Assembly (NCBI GenBank): GCA_037200125.1
Contig: JBBCGS010000007.1
Location: 806,001 to 870,000, forward strand
DNA: 64,000 nucleotides
Source of the DNA: JADGHX01 sp037200125
GTDB lineage: Bacteria > Pseudomonadota > Gammaproteobacteria > Steroidobacterales > Steroidobacteraceae
Direction of reading: 5' to 3'
The notes beneath the pieces were generated by a model that saw nothing but the letters and a program-made list of their open reading frames with translations, was not told where the DNA came from and searched no databases. Positions 41,427 to 49,880 of the stretch are shown here, piece after piece; within the stretch, counting starts at the first letter, position 1; the number at the start of each line of letters is the position of its first letter. The position numbers and the translations under genes were made by a program.

Positions 41427-42719
41427 TTACTTGAAGCGTTGGCGGGCTTCGACGACCGTGGGTCGCGCCTCGCCCGACTGGCTCGCGTCGCGACCGCTGA
41501 GGACGTAGCTCGTGAGCAGTTCTTCGATACGGCCGAACACCTCGCGCAGCGTGGTCGCGTCCGGCAGATTGGTGACGCGGAAGCGATTCTTGTACGGCAC
41601 GTTGAAGCTCGAGCCCGGCGCGATCAGCACGTGTTTCTGTTCGAGCAGATCGAGACCGAACTGCTGATCGTCGAAGTCCGGCAATTCGTCCGTCTTCACA
41701 CCGATGAAGGCGTACATCGCGCCCGACATCGGCTGCACGTCCAGGAAGCGGCTGGACGCCACGGCGTTCGAGATGGCGCGGCGTGACTCATACAGACGCC
41801 CGCCGGGCGTCACGAGATCCTTGATGCTCTGGTAGCCGCCGAGCGCGGTCTGCACGGCCCACTGCGCCGGCACGTTGCTGCAAAGGCGCAGAGAGCTCAG
41901 CAGCTCGAGCGCGGCGAAGTATTCCGCAGCGCCACTCTTGCGGCCCGCGAAAGACACCCAGCCCACGCGATAGCCGCACGCGCGATACACCTTCGAGAGG
42001 CCCGACATCGTGGCGCACAGCGTGTCCTTGACCAGTGTGGCCATGGGAATGAACTCACTCCCGTCGTAGGTCATCTGGTCATAGATCTCGTCGCTGAACA
42101 CGACGAGGCCCGAACGTTCGGCCAGGCGCGCGATGCCTTCGAGCACCGCCCGCGGATACACCGCGCCGGTCGGGTTGTTCGGATTGATGACGACGATGGC
42201 GCGCGTCTTCTTGGTGACGAGCGCCGCGATCTCTTCCGGGTCCGGAACGAAGTTGTTCTCCGGCCGGCAGGGATAGTGCACGACCTTGCCGCCGTTCAGC
42301 GTCGTCGCCGCCGTCCACAGCGGATAGTCCGGGCTCGGCACGAGCACTTCGTCGCCGTCGTTGAGGAGCGCGCGGAGCGTGAGGTCGATGAGCTCGCTCA
42401 CGCCGTTGCCGATGAACACTTCGTCAGCGGTCACGCCTTGCACGCCGCGCGACTGCTGCTGCATCACCACCGCCTCACGGGCCGGGAAGATGCCTTTCTG
42501 GTGGCAATAGCCTTCGGCATTCTGCAGGTTCTCGATCATCGCCAGGCGCATGGTCTCCGGCGCGCGGAAACCGAAGACGGCCGGGTTGCCGATGTTCAGC
42601 GAAATGATCTCGTAGCCCTGGCGCTCCATGGAATGGGCACGGTGGGCCAGCTTGCCGCGAATCTCATAGCGGACGTTGCGGAGGCTGTCGCTCGGACGGA
42701 GGGTGGGCTCGGTTTGCAT
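41427..42719 (-). CDS. alaA: alanine-synthesising aminotransferase AlaA
   Basis: The frame extends to 42845, but the ATG at 42719 gives 430 residues and matches the AlaA start (VRYEIRGKLA). Fold-type I PLP enzyme: NIGNPAVFGF, AEGYCHQKGIFPAREA, GNGVSELID, DYPLWTAA, INPNNPTGAVY, DEIYDQM, the PLP-binding Lys in SGLSKVYRACGYRVGW and the long identical stretch ending TPGGRLYE. It transfers the amino group from glutamate to pyruvate. The gene lies upstream of the AddB-like gene by 30 bases on the same strand. The 3' end carries about 20 extra residues rich in Arg and Ala. Confidence 0.93.
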   Translation of the reverse strand: MQTEPTLRPSDSLRNVRYEIRGKLAHRAHSMERQGYEIISLNIGNPAVFGFRAPETMRLAMIENLQNAEGYCHQKGIFPAREAVVMQQQSRGVQGVTADEVFIGNGVSELIDLTLRALLNDGDEVLVPSPDYPLWTAATTLNGGKVVHYPCRPENNFVPDPEEIAALVTKKTRAIVVINPNNPTGAVYPRAVLEGIARLAERSGLVVFSDEIYDQMTYDGSEFIPMATLVKDTLCATMSGLSKVYRACGYRVGWVSFAGRKSGAAEYFAALELLSSLRLCSNVPAQWAVQTALGGYQSIKDLVTPGGRLYESRRAISNAVASSRFLDVQPMSGAMYAFIGVKTDELPDFDDQQFGLDLLEQKHVLIAPGSSFNVPYKNRFRVTNLPDATTLREVFGRIEELLTSYVLSGRDASQSGEARPTVVEARQRFK

Positions 42720-42883
42720 AGTCGGCGGAGGATAAACAATCCGGGTCGTGGGCGCACAGGAACGAGGCCGCTGTTTTCGGCCTGCACAGTGGCGGGGCGG
42801 GGCCAGTACGGAGTGGTGGCGGCGGCGCGCTTTGGGGGAAGTCATGAGGAGCTCCTCTGAAATCGCTGTTCGCTGAGCGCGAC

Positions 42884-43082
42884 GCCGGGGTGCGCAAGCG
42901 AAGGGGGTCGAGGGAACTCTGACAGGGGGCTACCGAACTCAAGGCCCGGCGCCACCTTCCGGACCGCCGCCCCGATTCGACGCTGCGGGATGCCTGGCTG
43001 TCTTTGGGCTGATGGCACGGGCGCGGTTGTTCGGTAGCCCCCTGTCAGAGTTCCCTCGACCCCTTCGCTTGCACACCCCGGC
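42884..43082. repeat. long inverted repeat (arms about 55 bases) in a 386-base gap between alaA and oppF
   Basis: Arm 42884-42938 and arm 43029-43082 are reverse complements over about 54 bases with only 1-2 differences (one extra G in the left arm); the core reads gcaagcgaaggg-g-tcgagg and continues to ctaccgaac. A second, shorter matching block follows further out (ctctgaaatcgc at 42855-42866 against gcgatttcagag at 43100-43111), so symmetry reaches into the 3' end of oppF. The 90-base centre has no gene. This symmetric unit fills the gap between alaA (start 42719) and oppF (end 43106). Confidence 0.9.
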
Positions 43083-43105
43083 TTCCTGATGCCCTCAGGG
43101 CGATT

Positions 43106-44128
43106 TCAGAGAAGCTCTCCTGAGCTTCCCTGGAGCTCGCGCCAACGGTGGCAGGCAACCCGCTGATTGGGGCCTAGGGCTTCCCAAGCGGGGATTTTCG
43201 TCCGGCAGACGTCTCGGGCGTGGGGGCAGCGCGTGTTGAACACACAGCCGGTGGGAGGTGCTAGTGGCGAGGGCAGCTCGCCCGAAAGCGGGCTGGCGAG
43301 GCGGGCCGGCTGGACGTCGGGGTCCGGGATGGGCACGGAGTCGAGCAAGCCCCGGGTGTAGGGATGTGCGGGCGTGGCGTAGAGGGCCTCGGCGGTCCCC
43401 TGCTCCATCATGCGACCGAGGTACAGGACGAGTACGCGATCGCACAGCTGCTGCACGACCGCCAGGTTGTGACTGATGAAGAGGATCGAGGTTTGCAGTT
43501 CGCGTTTCAGTTCCTGCAGCAGCAGGACGATCTGGCTCTGGACCGTGACGTCGAGCGCGCTTACCGCTTCGTCGCAGACGAGGAGCTTCGGGCGCAGGAT
43601 CATCGCGCGCGCGATGCCAACTCGTTGCGCCTGGCCGCCGCTCAGCTCGTGGGGATAGCGGGTCAGCAGGTTGTTGCCGAGGCCGACGCGCTTGAGCATT
43701 TCGATGACGGCCGGTTTGCCGCGCGGGGGCGTCGAGGTCGCTTCGGTGGACGCGAAGCGGTTCGGCGACGATTTCCAGCACGGTCATGCGCGGGTCGAGA
43801 CTCGCGATGGGGTCCTGGAAGACGAGCTGCGTCTCGCGGCGGAAAGGGCCGATGTCGCTGTGGGCATCGATGGGTTGCCGAGCCATACGACCTGGCCGCC
43901 CGATGCGCGTACGAGTTGGAGCGCCGCTCGCGCGAGCGTCGACTTGCCTGAGCCGGATTCGCCGACGACACCGACGGCTTCGCCGGGCTGGATGTCGAGG
44001 TCCGACGCCGTCGACAGCGCGGAGCAAGGGGCCCTTCCTGAAAAGCGAGCCGCGCGTCGGAAAGTGAACCCGCAATTGAGAGAGTGCGAGTAGTGGCGCC
44101 TGCGATTGCGCGGTGTTTGGCGCGTCAC
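43106..44128 (-). pseudogene. oppF: oligopeptide ABC transporter ATPase OppF, broken by several frameshifts
   Basis: The coding signal is continuous but moves between frames at about 44095, 44005, 43880 and 43720. Read across the shifts it has PLLALSQLRVHFPTRG, the Walker A loop GESGSGKST, the Q-loop VFQDPIASLDPRMTV, the signature LSGGQAQRVGIARAM, Walker B LLVCDEAVSALD, the switch His in ISHNLAVV, and the oligopeptide-family C-terminal Cys pattern GCVFNTRCPHARDVC. The shifts look like single-base changes in short runs: one extra G near 44005 and one missing C near 43880. A GTG at 44128 overlapping the oppD stop is the probable start. Either the gene is dead or the assembly has indels here. 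Confidence 0.85.
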
Positions 44129-45063
44129 TTGCGTGAGCTGGCGTCCGCGCGACCGCGCGAGTGATGGCCTCCCCAATCCCACCCCCCTGTCGGGTGCGCA
44201 ATCGAGCCGACCTGTGGAACGGCTGAGGGTGGCGCTTGTGTGTAAGCGACTCTGACTCGCGGAACGGCCGACAGCAGCGCTTGCGTGTAGGCATTCTCCG
44301 GGCGCTTGAGCACCCGACCCACCGGGCCCGTCTCGACGATGTATCCCCCGCGCATCACGACGACGCGATCCGCCATGCTGGCGACGACGCCCAGGTCGTG
44401 CGTGACGAGCACTACCCGCCAATCCCCGTTCGCGTTTCAGCTCCGCGAGCAGCGAAAGGATCTGCGCCTGAATGGTGACGTCCAGCGCGGTCGTCGGCTC
44501 ATCGGCGATGACGAGCTTCGGGCCGCAGGCGAGCGCCATCGCGATCATCGCGCGCTGACGCATGCCTCCGGAAAGCTCGTGGGGGAAACTGCATCGCGCG
44601 CCGAGCGGGATCGGTGACGTGCACGCGCTCCAGCAACTCCACAGCGCGCTTGCGCGCAGCGCTCCACGTCGTGCCCATGTGCCGCACCAGTGGTTCTGCA
44701 ATCTGGTCACCGACCGTGAGATGCGGCGTGAAGGGACGTCAGCGGATCCTGAAAAACCATGCTGATGCTGGCGCCACGCAGCTCGTTCAATTCGTTGGGT
44801 GCCATCCCGAGCAATTCGCGTCCGCCAAAGCGAACGCTTCCGCGCGTACGGGCGTTGGGTGGCAGCAAGCCCATCACCGCCAGCAGGGCCTGACTCTTGC
44901 CGGCACCGGACTCGCCCACCACACCAACGCATTCGCCCGCGTTCAGCGCGAGGGAGAAATCCGCGACAGCCGCTACGTCGCCTGCCGGCGTGCCAAAGGT
45001 CACGCCCAGATCGCGAATCTCCAGCAACGGAACCGCTTCAGCGGTCATGGGGATCGAGGGCAT
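44125..45063 (-). pseudogene. oppD: oligopeptide ABC transporter ATPase OppD, broken by several frameshifts
   Basis: Four successive frames are needed: residues up to FQDPLTSLHA, then about 44720 a shift to RHMGTTWSAARKRAVELLERV, about 44585 a shift to FPHELSGGMRQRAMIAMAL with Walker B LVIADEPTTALD, and about 44420 a shift to MLVTHDLGVVASMADRVVVM and the end. The Walker A loop GESGAGKS is intact. The C-terminal region contains a partial internal duplication (YTQALLSAVPRVR followed by YTQAPPSAVPQVG). It would energise peptide import together with OppF. The start is uncertain (45075, 45063 or 45048) and overlaps the end of oppC. Confidence 0.85.
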
Positions 45064-45915
45064 CACGCAATCCATCGCCGAGGAAGTTGAAGCAGATCAG
45101 CAGCGTGACCAGGAACCCGGCGGGAACGAGCAACATCCACGGTGCCGATTCGATTTCGCGCGCCCCGAGGTTGATGAGACTGCCGAGGCTCGCCAGAGGC
45201 TCCTGCACGCCCAGGCCGAGGAAGCTGAGGAAGCTCTCGTACAGGATCATCTGCGGAATGGTAAGCGTCGCGTACACCACGACCGGGCCAATGAGGTTCG
45301 GCACGATATGCCGCGCCACGATGGCCGATCGCCCTACCCCGGTGACTATCGCGGCCTCGATGAACTCACGCCGCTTCAGTGACAGCGTTTGTCCGCGCAC
45401 GATGCGCGCCATCGTGAGCCAGCCCACCGCGCCGATGGCGATGAACAGCACGTAAACGTTGCCGCGAGCGAAGATCGTCGACAGGATGATGACGATGAAG
45501 ATGTACGGCAGCGTGTACAGCACGTCGACCGTGCGCATCATCAACTCGTCGGCCCGCCCGCCGAGATAGCCCGCGATCGCGCCCCAGGTCACGCCGATGA
45601 GCAGACTGACGAGCGTCGCCATCAACCCGATCACGAGCGAGATGCGTACGCCGTGCAGCGTGCGGACCAGCAGATCGCGCCCGACGGCGATCCGTGCCGA
45701 GCCAGTGGCCGTTTCGCGAGTTGCGGGGGCGAGGCAACGTGCCGCCAGTCCAGCGCCTGCTCCGAGTACGGAATGAGCATCGGCCCGATCACGGCGAGCA
45801 GCGCGATGAAGAGGATTACACCCGCGCAGATCAGCGCTGCCCGGTCGCGTGCCATCCGGCCCAGCGGTCCGGCCCGGAAGGCCCCGGCGATGCGAACGCC
45901 GACGCCGTCAGTCAT
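45038..45915 (-). pseudogene. oppC: oligopeptide ABC transporter permease OppC, with two closely spaced frameshifts
   Basis: The N-terminal 68 or so residues, including the first membrane helix (ALICAGVILFIALLAVIGP), are in one frame. Near 45715 the coding moves to a second frame (GHWLGTDR) and near 45690 to a third (VGRDLLVRTLHGVRISL), after which the remaining 200 residues run unbroken to the stop at 45038. Five further helices and the EAA-loop segment (EAAIVTGVGRSAIVARHIVPNLIGPV) are recognisable. It would form the peptide channel with OppB. It overlaps oppB by 8 bases. Confidence 0.85.
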
Positions 45916-46830
45916 GACGCACGCGAGGATCCAGCCAGCTGTAGAGCAGGTCGGCGATGAGGTTGCACAGGAGCGTGATGACGCCGTAAACGACGATCAT
46001 CCCCATCACGAGCGTGTAGTCGCGATTGATGGCGCCCTGCACGAGATAACGCCCCGTGCCAGGCAAGCCGAACACCGTTTCGACGACGAGCGAGCCGGTG
46101 ACGACGAACGCAGCGGCGGGCCCGAGATAGCTCACCACCGGCATGAGAGCCGGGCGCAACGCATGCCGCCACACCCACCGTGAGCTCGCTCAGCCCTTTC
46201 GCGCGCGCCGTTCGAATGTGGTTGGCTCGCATCACCTCGAGAAAGCTCGCGCGCGCAAGGCGCGCGACATACGCCATGACAGGCAATGACAGCGTGATCA
46301 CCGGCAACACCATGTATCTGACGTCGCCGCTTTCCCATCCCGCGACGGGCAGCCAATGCAGATACAGGCCGAAGAACAGCGCCAGCACCGGACCGATGAC
46401 AAAACTCGGCAACGCGATGCCGAACACGGCGATACCGCGAATTGCGTGATCAACCGCATGATTGCGACGAAGTGCTGCGAGGGCGCCGAGCGGCACGCCG
46501 GCCAGAATGGCGAGCAGCACGGCGCAGGCGCCGAGCGTGAGACTTACGGGCAGTCCTGACCGATCAACTCCGAAACGCGCACGTCGCGGAATTTGAAGGA
46601 CGGCCCGAAATCACCGTGCAGCAATCCCGACATGTACCGGAAATACTGTTTTGCCAGCGGAGCATCTAGTCCATACGCGCTTCGAGATTCGCCTTGATGG
46701 CGGGCGGCAGCGCCTGCTCTTCGTCGAAGGGGCCACCCGGCGCAAGGCGGATGATCAGGAAGGAGATCGTGATGATCGCGAGCAGCGTGGGGACGAGTAT
46801 GGCGACGCGACGTATCGCATACGCGAACAT
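45908..46830 (-). pseudogene. oppB: oligopeptide ABC transporter permease OppB, broken by three frameshifts
   Basis: The start ATG at 46830 opens MFAYAIRRVAILVPTLLAI, closely like E. coli OppB (RLAPG-x-PF, LPP-x-x-x-AN-x-EA). Shifts near 46670, 46560 and 46165 move the signal through YGLDAPLAKQYFRYMSGLLHGDFGPSFK, then the helices with WLPVAGWESGDVRYMVLP and RTARAKGLSELTV, and finally the frame with MWRHALRPALMPVVSYLGPA. With these joined the length would be normal (about 307). No oppA binding-protein gene is adjacent, which is unusual for an opp operon. The upstream gap to the divergent regulator is about 310 bases. Confidence 0.85.
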
Positions 46831-46930
46831 CTTTGTGTATGCCCTTGGTCGAAGGCGGAGGTCGAAGTCGAGGCGCGGGCAGTCTACCGTCAGCACCGAT
46901 TTCCCGTCGCGCGATTACCACGCGCCGCAG

Positions 46931-46979
46931 TTCGTGAATCGTGAACCGCCGTTCGTGAGCGACACTCCGCCATTCGTGA
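46931..46979. promoter_or_regulatory. three TTCGTGA direct repeats spaced 21 bases, between oppB and the IclR-type gene
   Basis: TTCGTGA occurs at 46931-46937, 46952-46958 and 46973-46979, exactly 21 bases apart (two helical turns), each preceded by CGC/CCGC-like bases. They sit in the 46831-47140 gap (310 bases) between the divergent oppB and the IclR-type regulator gene; nothing else was recognised in the gap apart from a purine-poor leader. A multi-site operator is plausible. Confidence 0.45.
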
Positions 46980-47140
46980 ACAATGCGCTTCCAACTGCCG
47001 CGGCGCCGTGTACTACTGTTATGCGGCAGTTGCACGGTTATCGCACTTCCATCCGGTAGATGGACTCATGTGGCGATGAGCTTTTAGACTGCCGCCGGCC
47101 CTTAAACCAAAGATCTGTCACCACGGTAAAGCTCCAGTAC

Positions 47141-47956
47141 ATGGAATCGACCCGCCCGATTCGCGCGCTCATCCGCGGCCTCGACGCCCTCACGGTCCTG
47201 AATCTCAGGAACGGAGCCACGGTTTCTGAAATCGCACAAGAGATCAAACTGCCCCGCACGACGACCTACCGCATCCTCGAAACCCTGAGCCACGCCGGCT
47301 ACGTGTACCGGGACGACCACGACGACCGCTATCGGCTGACCATCATGGTCCGCGGGCTGTCCGACGGCTTCGACGACGAAGCCTGGGTCACGCAGATCGC
47401 CCGCCCGTACCTCTATTCGCTTTGTAGCGAGATCGTCTGGCCGGTGGGGATCGCCTCCCTCTCGGGCACCACCATGCTGGTGCGCGAGACCACGGACCAC
47501 GCGAGCCCCCTCGCCGTGGAGCGCTTCTCGGCCGGTTTCAGGGTGCCCATGCTGACCACGGCCATCGGCCGGATCTACCTCGCGTTCTGCTCCCAGACGC
47601 AGCGGGAGTCGCTTCTGGACATCCTCGCGCGCTCCAATCGGGACGAGGACAAGCTCGCCAAGAACAAGGTGGAGTTGCAGAAGATTCTGTCCGATGCCCG
47701 CAGCCAGGGTTATGCCACCGCGATTCACCCCCGGCGCATCTCCGAGCAGGTCAGCATCGCCGTGCCGATCATCGTGGACGAGCGCGTGCTGGCGACCATC
47801 GCCGTGCGTTTCGCCGCGACGGCGGTGCCCCTGAAGCTGGCGCTGGAACGCTTCCTGCCCAAGCTGAAGGACACGGCCACCCGCATCAGCCAGAGCTTCC
47901 TGGCCGAGCAGCGGGACCCGCCCCACCAGCACCACCGGCCAGCGCAGGTTCGGTAA
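47141..47956 (+). CDS. IclR-family transcriptional regulator
   Basis: The frame opens at 47060; the ATG at 47141 places the start just before the winged helix and gives 271 residues. The N-terminal domain (about 1-70) has IRGLDALTVL, a helix-turn-helix VSEIAQEIKLPRTTTYRILETL and a wing with YRLTIMV; the C-terminal effector domain has SLSGTTMLVRETTDHASPL and the late Y-A-T-A-I-H-P-R-R-I-S-E-Q-V-S-I-A-V-P-I pattern of IclR proteins. It resembles MhpR-type regulators of aromatic degradation, although no catabolic genes follow. It is divergent from the opp genes and upstream of etfBA; a strong terminator separates it from etfB, so it could control opp, itself, or a distant target. Confidence 0.9.
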   Translation: MESTRPIRALIRGLDALTVLNLRNGATVSEIAQEIKLPRTTTYRILETLSHAGYVYRDDHDDRYRLTIMVRGLSDGFDDEAWVTQIARPYLYSLCSEIVWPVGIASLSGTTMLVRETTDHASPLAVERFSAGFRVPMLTTAIGRIYLAFCSQTQRESLLDILARSNRDEDKLAKNKVELQKILSDARSQGYATAIHPRRISEQVSIAVPIIVDERVLATIAVRFAATAVPLKLALERFLPKLKDTATRISQSFLAEQRDPPHQHHRPAQVR

Positions 47957-47976
47957 GGTAGACTCCGCGACCCACG

Positions 47977-48022
47977 ACCGCGGACCTCCCCTCCCCGGGG
48001 GGACGGTCCGCGGTTTCGTTTT
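47977..48022 (+). terminator. intrinsic terminator after the IclR-type gene
   Basis: Perfect 10-bp stem accgcggacc (47977-47986) with ggtccgcggt (48005-48014), an inner C/G-rich loop and a T-rich tail ttcgtttt. It ends 30 bases before the etfB ATG, so etfB needs its own promoter or readthrough. Confidence 0.85.
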
Positions 48023-48052
48023 GGCCGGTAAGAATTTGCGGAGCACCTCGAG

Positions 48053-48805
48053 ATGAAGCGCATCCTGGTGGGTATCAAACGGGTGGTGGACTACAACGTC
48101 CGCATCCGCGTGAAACCCGATGGTTCGGGCGTCGTCACTGACGGCGTCAAGATGAGCATCAACCCGTTCGACGAGATCGCCCTCGAAGAGGCGATCCGGA
48201 TCAAGGAGCGCGGTGGCGCGGATGAGATCGTCGTCGTCACCATCGGTCCTGCGGACACCCAGCAGCAGCTGCGCACCGCCCTCGCCATGGGCGCCGACCG
48301 CGCGCTCCTCGTCGAAAGCGCCGCCCCCGTGGAAGCGCTGGATGTGGCGAAAGTGTTCCTGAAGATCGTCGAGAAGGAACAGCCGTTCCTCGTGATCCTC
48401 GGCAAGCAGGCGATCGACGACGACAACAACCAGACCGGCCAGATGCTGGCGGCGCTCTGGGATCGTCCGCAGGCGACATTCGCTTCGAAGGTCGAGCTGG
48501 CGGACGGCAAGGTCTCGGTCACCCGTGAAGTCGACGCCGGCCTCGAGACGCTCGAGATCGACCTGCCGGCCGTCGTCACGACCGACCTGCGCCTCAACGA
48601 GCCGCGCTACGTGAAGCTGCCCGACATCATGAAGGCGAAGAAGAAGCCGCTCGAAACGCTCGCGCTTGCCGCGCTCGGCGTGGAGCCGCGCCGGCGCGTC
48701 AAGGCGGTGAAGTTCGAGCCGCCGGCGCAGCGCCAGAAGGGTGTGATCGTGAAAACCGCGCAGGAGCTCGTCGAGGCCCTGAAGAAGAAGGGGCTGGTGG
48801 CATGA
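48053..48805 (+). CDS. etfB: electron transfer flavoprotein beta subunit
   Basis: A 250-residue protein beginning MKRILVGIKRVVDYNVRIRV, with NPFDEIALEEAIR, the AMP-binding region with AMGADRALLV, the GKQAIDDDNNQTGQMLA motif, and a C-terminal KKPLETL segment. EtfB binds AMP and, with EtfA, passes electrons from acyl-CoA dehydrogenases to the quinone pool through ETF-QO. The stop overlaps the etfA start by 4 bases. It complements the beta-oxidation enzyme encoded at 15996-18041, although that gene is far away. The length is normal. Confidence 0.97.
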   Translation: MKRILVGIKRVVDYNVRIRVKPDGSGVVTDGVKMSINPFDEIALEEAIRIKERGGADEIVVVTIGPADTQQQLRTALAMGADRALLVESAAPVEALDVAKVFLKIVEKEQPFLVILGKQAIDDDNNQTGQMLAALWDRPQATFASKVELADGKVSVTREVDAGLETLEIDLPAVVTTDLRLNEPRYVKLPDIMKAKKKPLETLALAALGVEPRRRVKAVKFEPPAQRQKGVIVKTAQELVEALKKKGLVA

Positions 48806-49740
48806 GCAAGGTTCTGATCGTTGCCGAGCATGATGGGGCTCACCTCAATCTCGGCACTGCGAAGTGCGTTACCTGCGCGCAGGCTATTCCGGGCGCTGAA
48901 ATCACTATCGCGGTGTGCGCGGCGGATGCGTCCGCCGTCGCCGCCCAGGCGGCGAAACTGCAGCACGTCGCCAAGGTGCTGAAGATCGAGAACGCCGCCA
49001 ATGCGCACGCCCTGGCGGCTGTGATCGCTCCGCAGATCGCCGCGGTGGCGGCGCCCTATTCGCACGTGTTTGGTCCGTCGACGACCTTTGGCAAGGACGT
49101 GATGCCGCGTATCGCGGCCCTGCTCGATACCGCGCAGATCAGCGATGTGATGGCGGCGGAGAGCGCCACCCGCTTCCGCCGGCCGATCTACGCTGGCAAT
49201 TCGATCGTTACGGTCGAGGTCGACGCGGGGACCAAGGTGGTCGCCACGGTTCGCACGGCCTCGTTCGAGGCGGCGGCGGAAGGTGGCTCGGCGGTCGTCG
49301 AGACGGCTTCAGTCAGCGCCACACTGCCCACCCATACGAGGTTCGTGTCGGTGTCGGCGGCGAAGTCCGACCGGCCGGATCTGCAAACGGCTAAACGTGT
49401 CATTTCGGGCGGGCGCGCGCTGGGTAGCGCCGAGAACTTCAATCTGCTCTACAAGCTGGCGGACAAGGTTGGAGCGGCTGTGGGGGCTTCTCGTGCGGCT
49501 GTGGACGCGGGGTATGCGCCTAACGACCTTCAGGTTGGGCAGACGGGCAAGATCATTGCGCCGGAGCTCTACATCGCCATTGGTATTTCAGGGGCGATTC
49601 AGCACCTGACGGGTATCAAGGACGCGCGCACGATCGTGGCGATCAACAAGGATGCGGAGGCGCCGATTTTCGAGGTCGCGGACTACGGATTGGTGGGTGA
49701 CCTGTTCACGATCATTCCGGAGCTCGAGAAGCTGCTGTAA
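48802..49740 (+). CDS. etfA: electron transfer flavoprotein alpha subunit
   Basis: A 312-residue FAD-binding subunit. The C-terminal FAD domain is diagnostic: VISGGRALGSAENF, GASRAAVDAGYAP, QVGQTGKIIAPELYIAIGISGAIQHL and INKDAEAPIFEVADYGLVGDLF. It carries the flavin that accepts electrons from dehydrogenases. Translation is coupled to etfB by an ATGA overlap. A nested repeat/terminator unit starts directly after its stop codon. Confidence 0.97.
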   Translation: MSKVLIVAEHDGAHLNLGTAKCVTCAQAIPGAEITIAVCAADASAVAAQAAKLQHVAKVLKIENAANAHALAAVIAPQIAAVAAPYSHVFGPSTTFGKDVMPRIAALLDTAQISDVMAAESATRFRRPIYAGNSIVTVEVDAGTKVVATVRTASFEAAAEGGSAVVETASVSATLPTHTRFVSVSAAKSDRPDLQTAKRVISGGRALGSAENFNLLYKLADKVGAAVGASRAAVDAGYAPNDLQVGQTGKIIAPELYIAIGISGAIQHLTGIKDARTIVAINKDAEAPIFEVADYGLVGDLFTIIPELEKLL

Positions 49741-49863
49741 GGAGCCCTCAATCGCCGGGCGGCTGAGGAAAATGAAAAAGGGCGGTGCGATTCGGTTCGC
49801 ACCGCCCTTTCCTTTTGGCGGAAAGGCCCCTCTCTCAGCCGGCCGGCGGGTCGAGGGCTTCCT
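49741..49863. repeat. REP-like palindrome arms enclosing a terminator (site C)
   Basis: The first arm begins at 49741 (gagccctcaatcgccgggcgg) and matches the 24-base arm of site A with one change; the second, 49837-49862, is its diverged complement (cagccggccggcgggtcgag then ggcttc). Unlike site A the space between the arms is about 70 bases and holds an independent terminator hairpin. The unit lies between the convergent etfA and TPR genes. Confidence 0.85.
49777..49819. terminator. intrinsic bidirectional terminator between etfA and the TPR gene
   Basis: Perfect 14-bp stem aaagggcggtgcga (49777-49790) and tcgcaccgcccttt (49797-49810) with loop ttcggt, an A-rich run before it and tttcctttt after it, so it can terminate both convergent transcripts. 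Confidence 0.92.
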
Positions 49864-49880
49864 GAACGAAGCAAGCCGTC

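Noticed and set aside
42720..42845. Longer AlaA start at 42845
   Set aside because: The extra 42 residues are Arg/Pro-rich, do not match AlaA and run into the long inverted repeat.
46544..47035. Separate gene on the minus strand before oppB
   Set aside because: Its C-terminal part is a frameshifted piece of OppB, and its N-terminal part is only the antisense reading of the 21-bp repeats.
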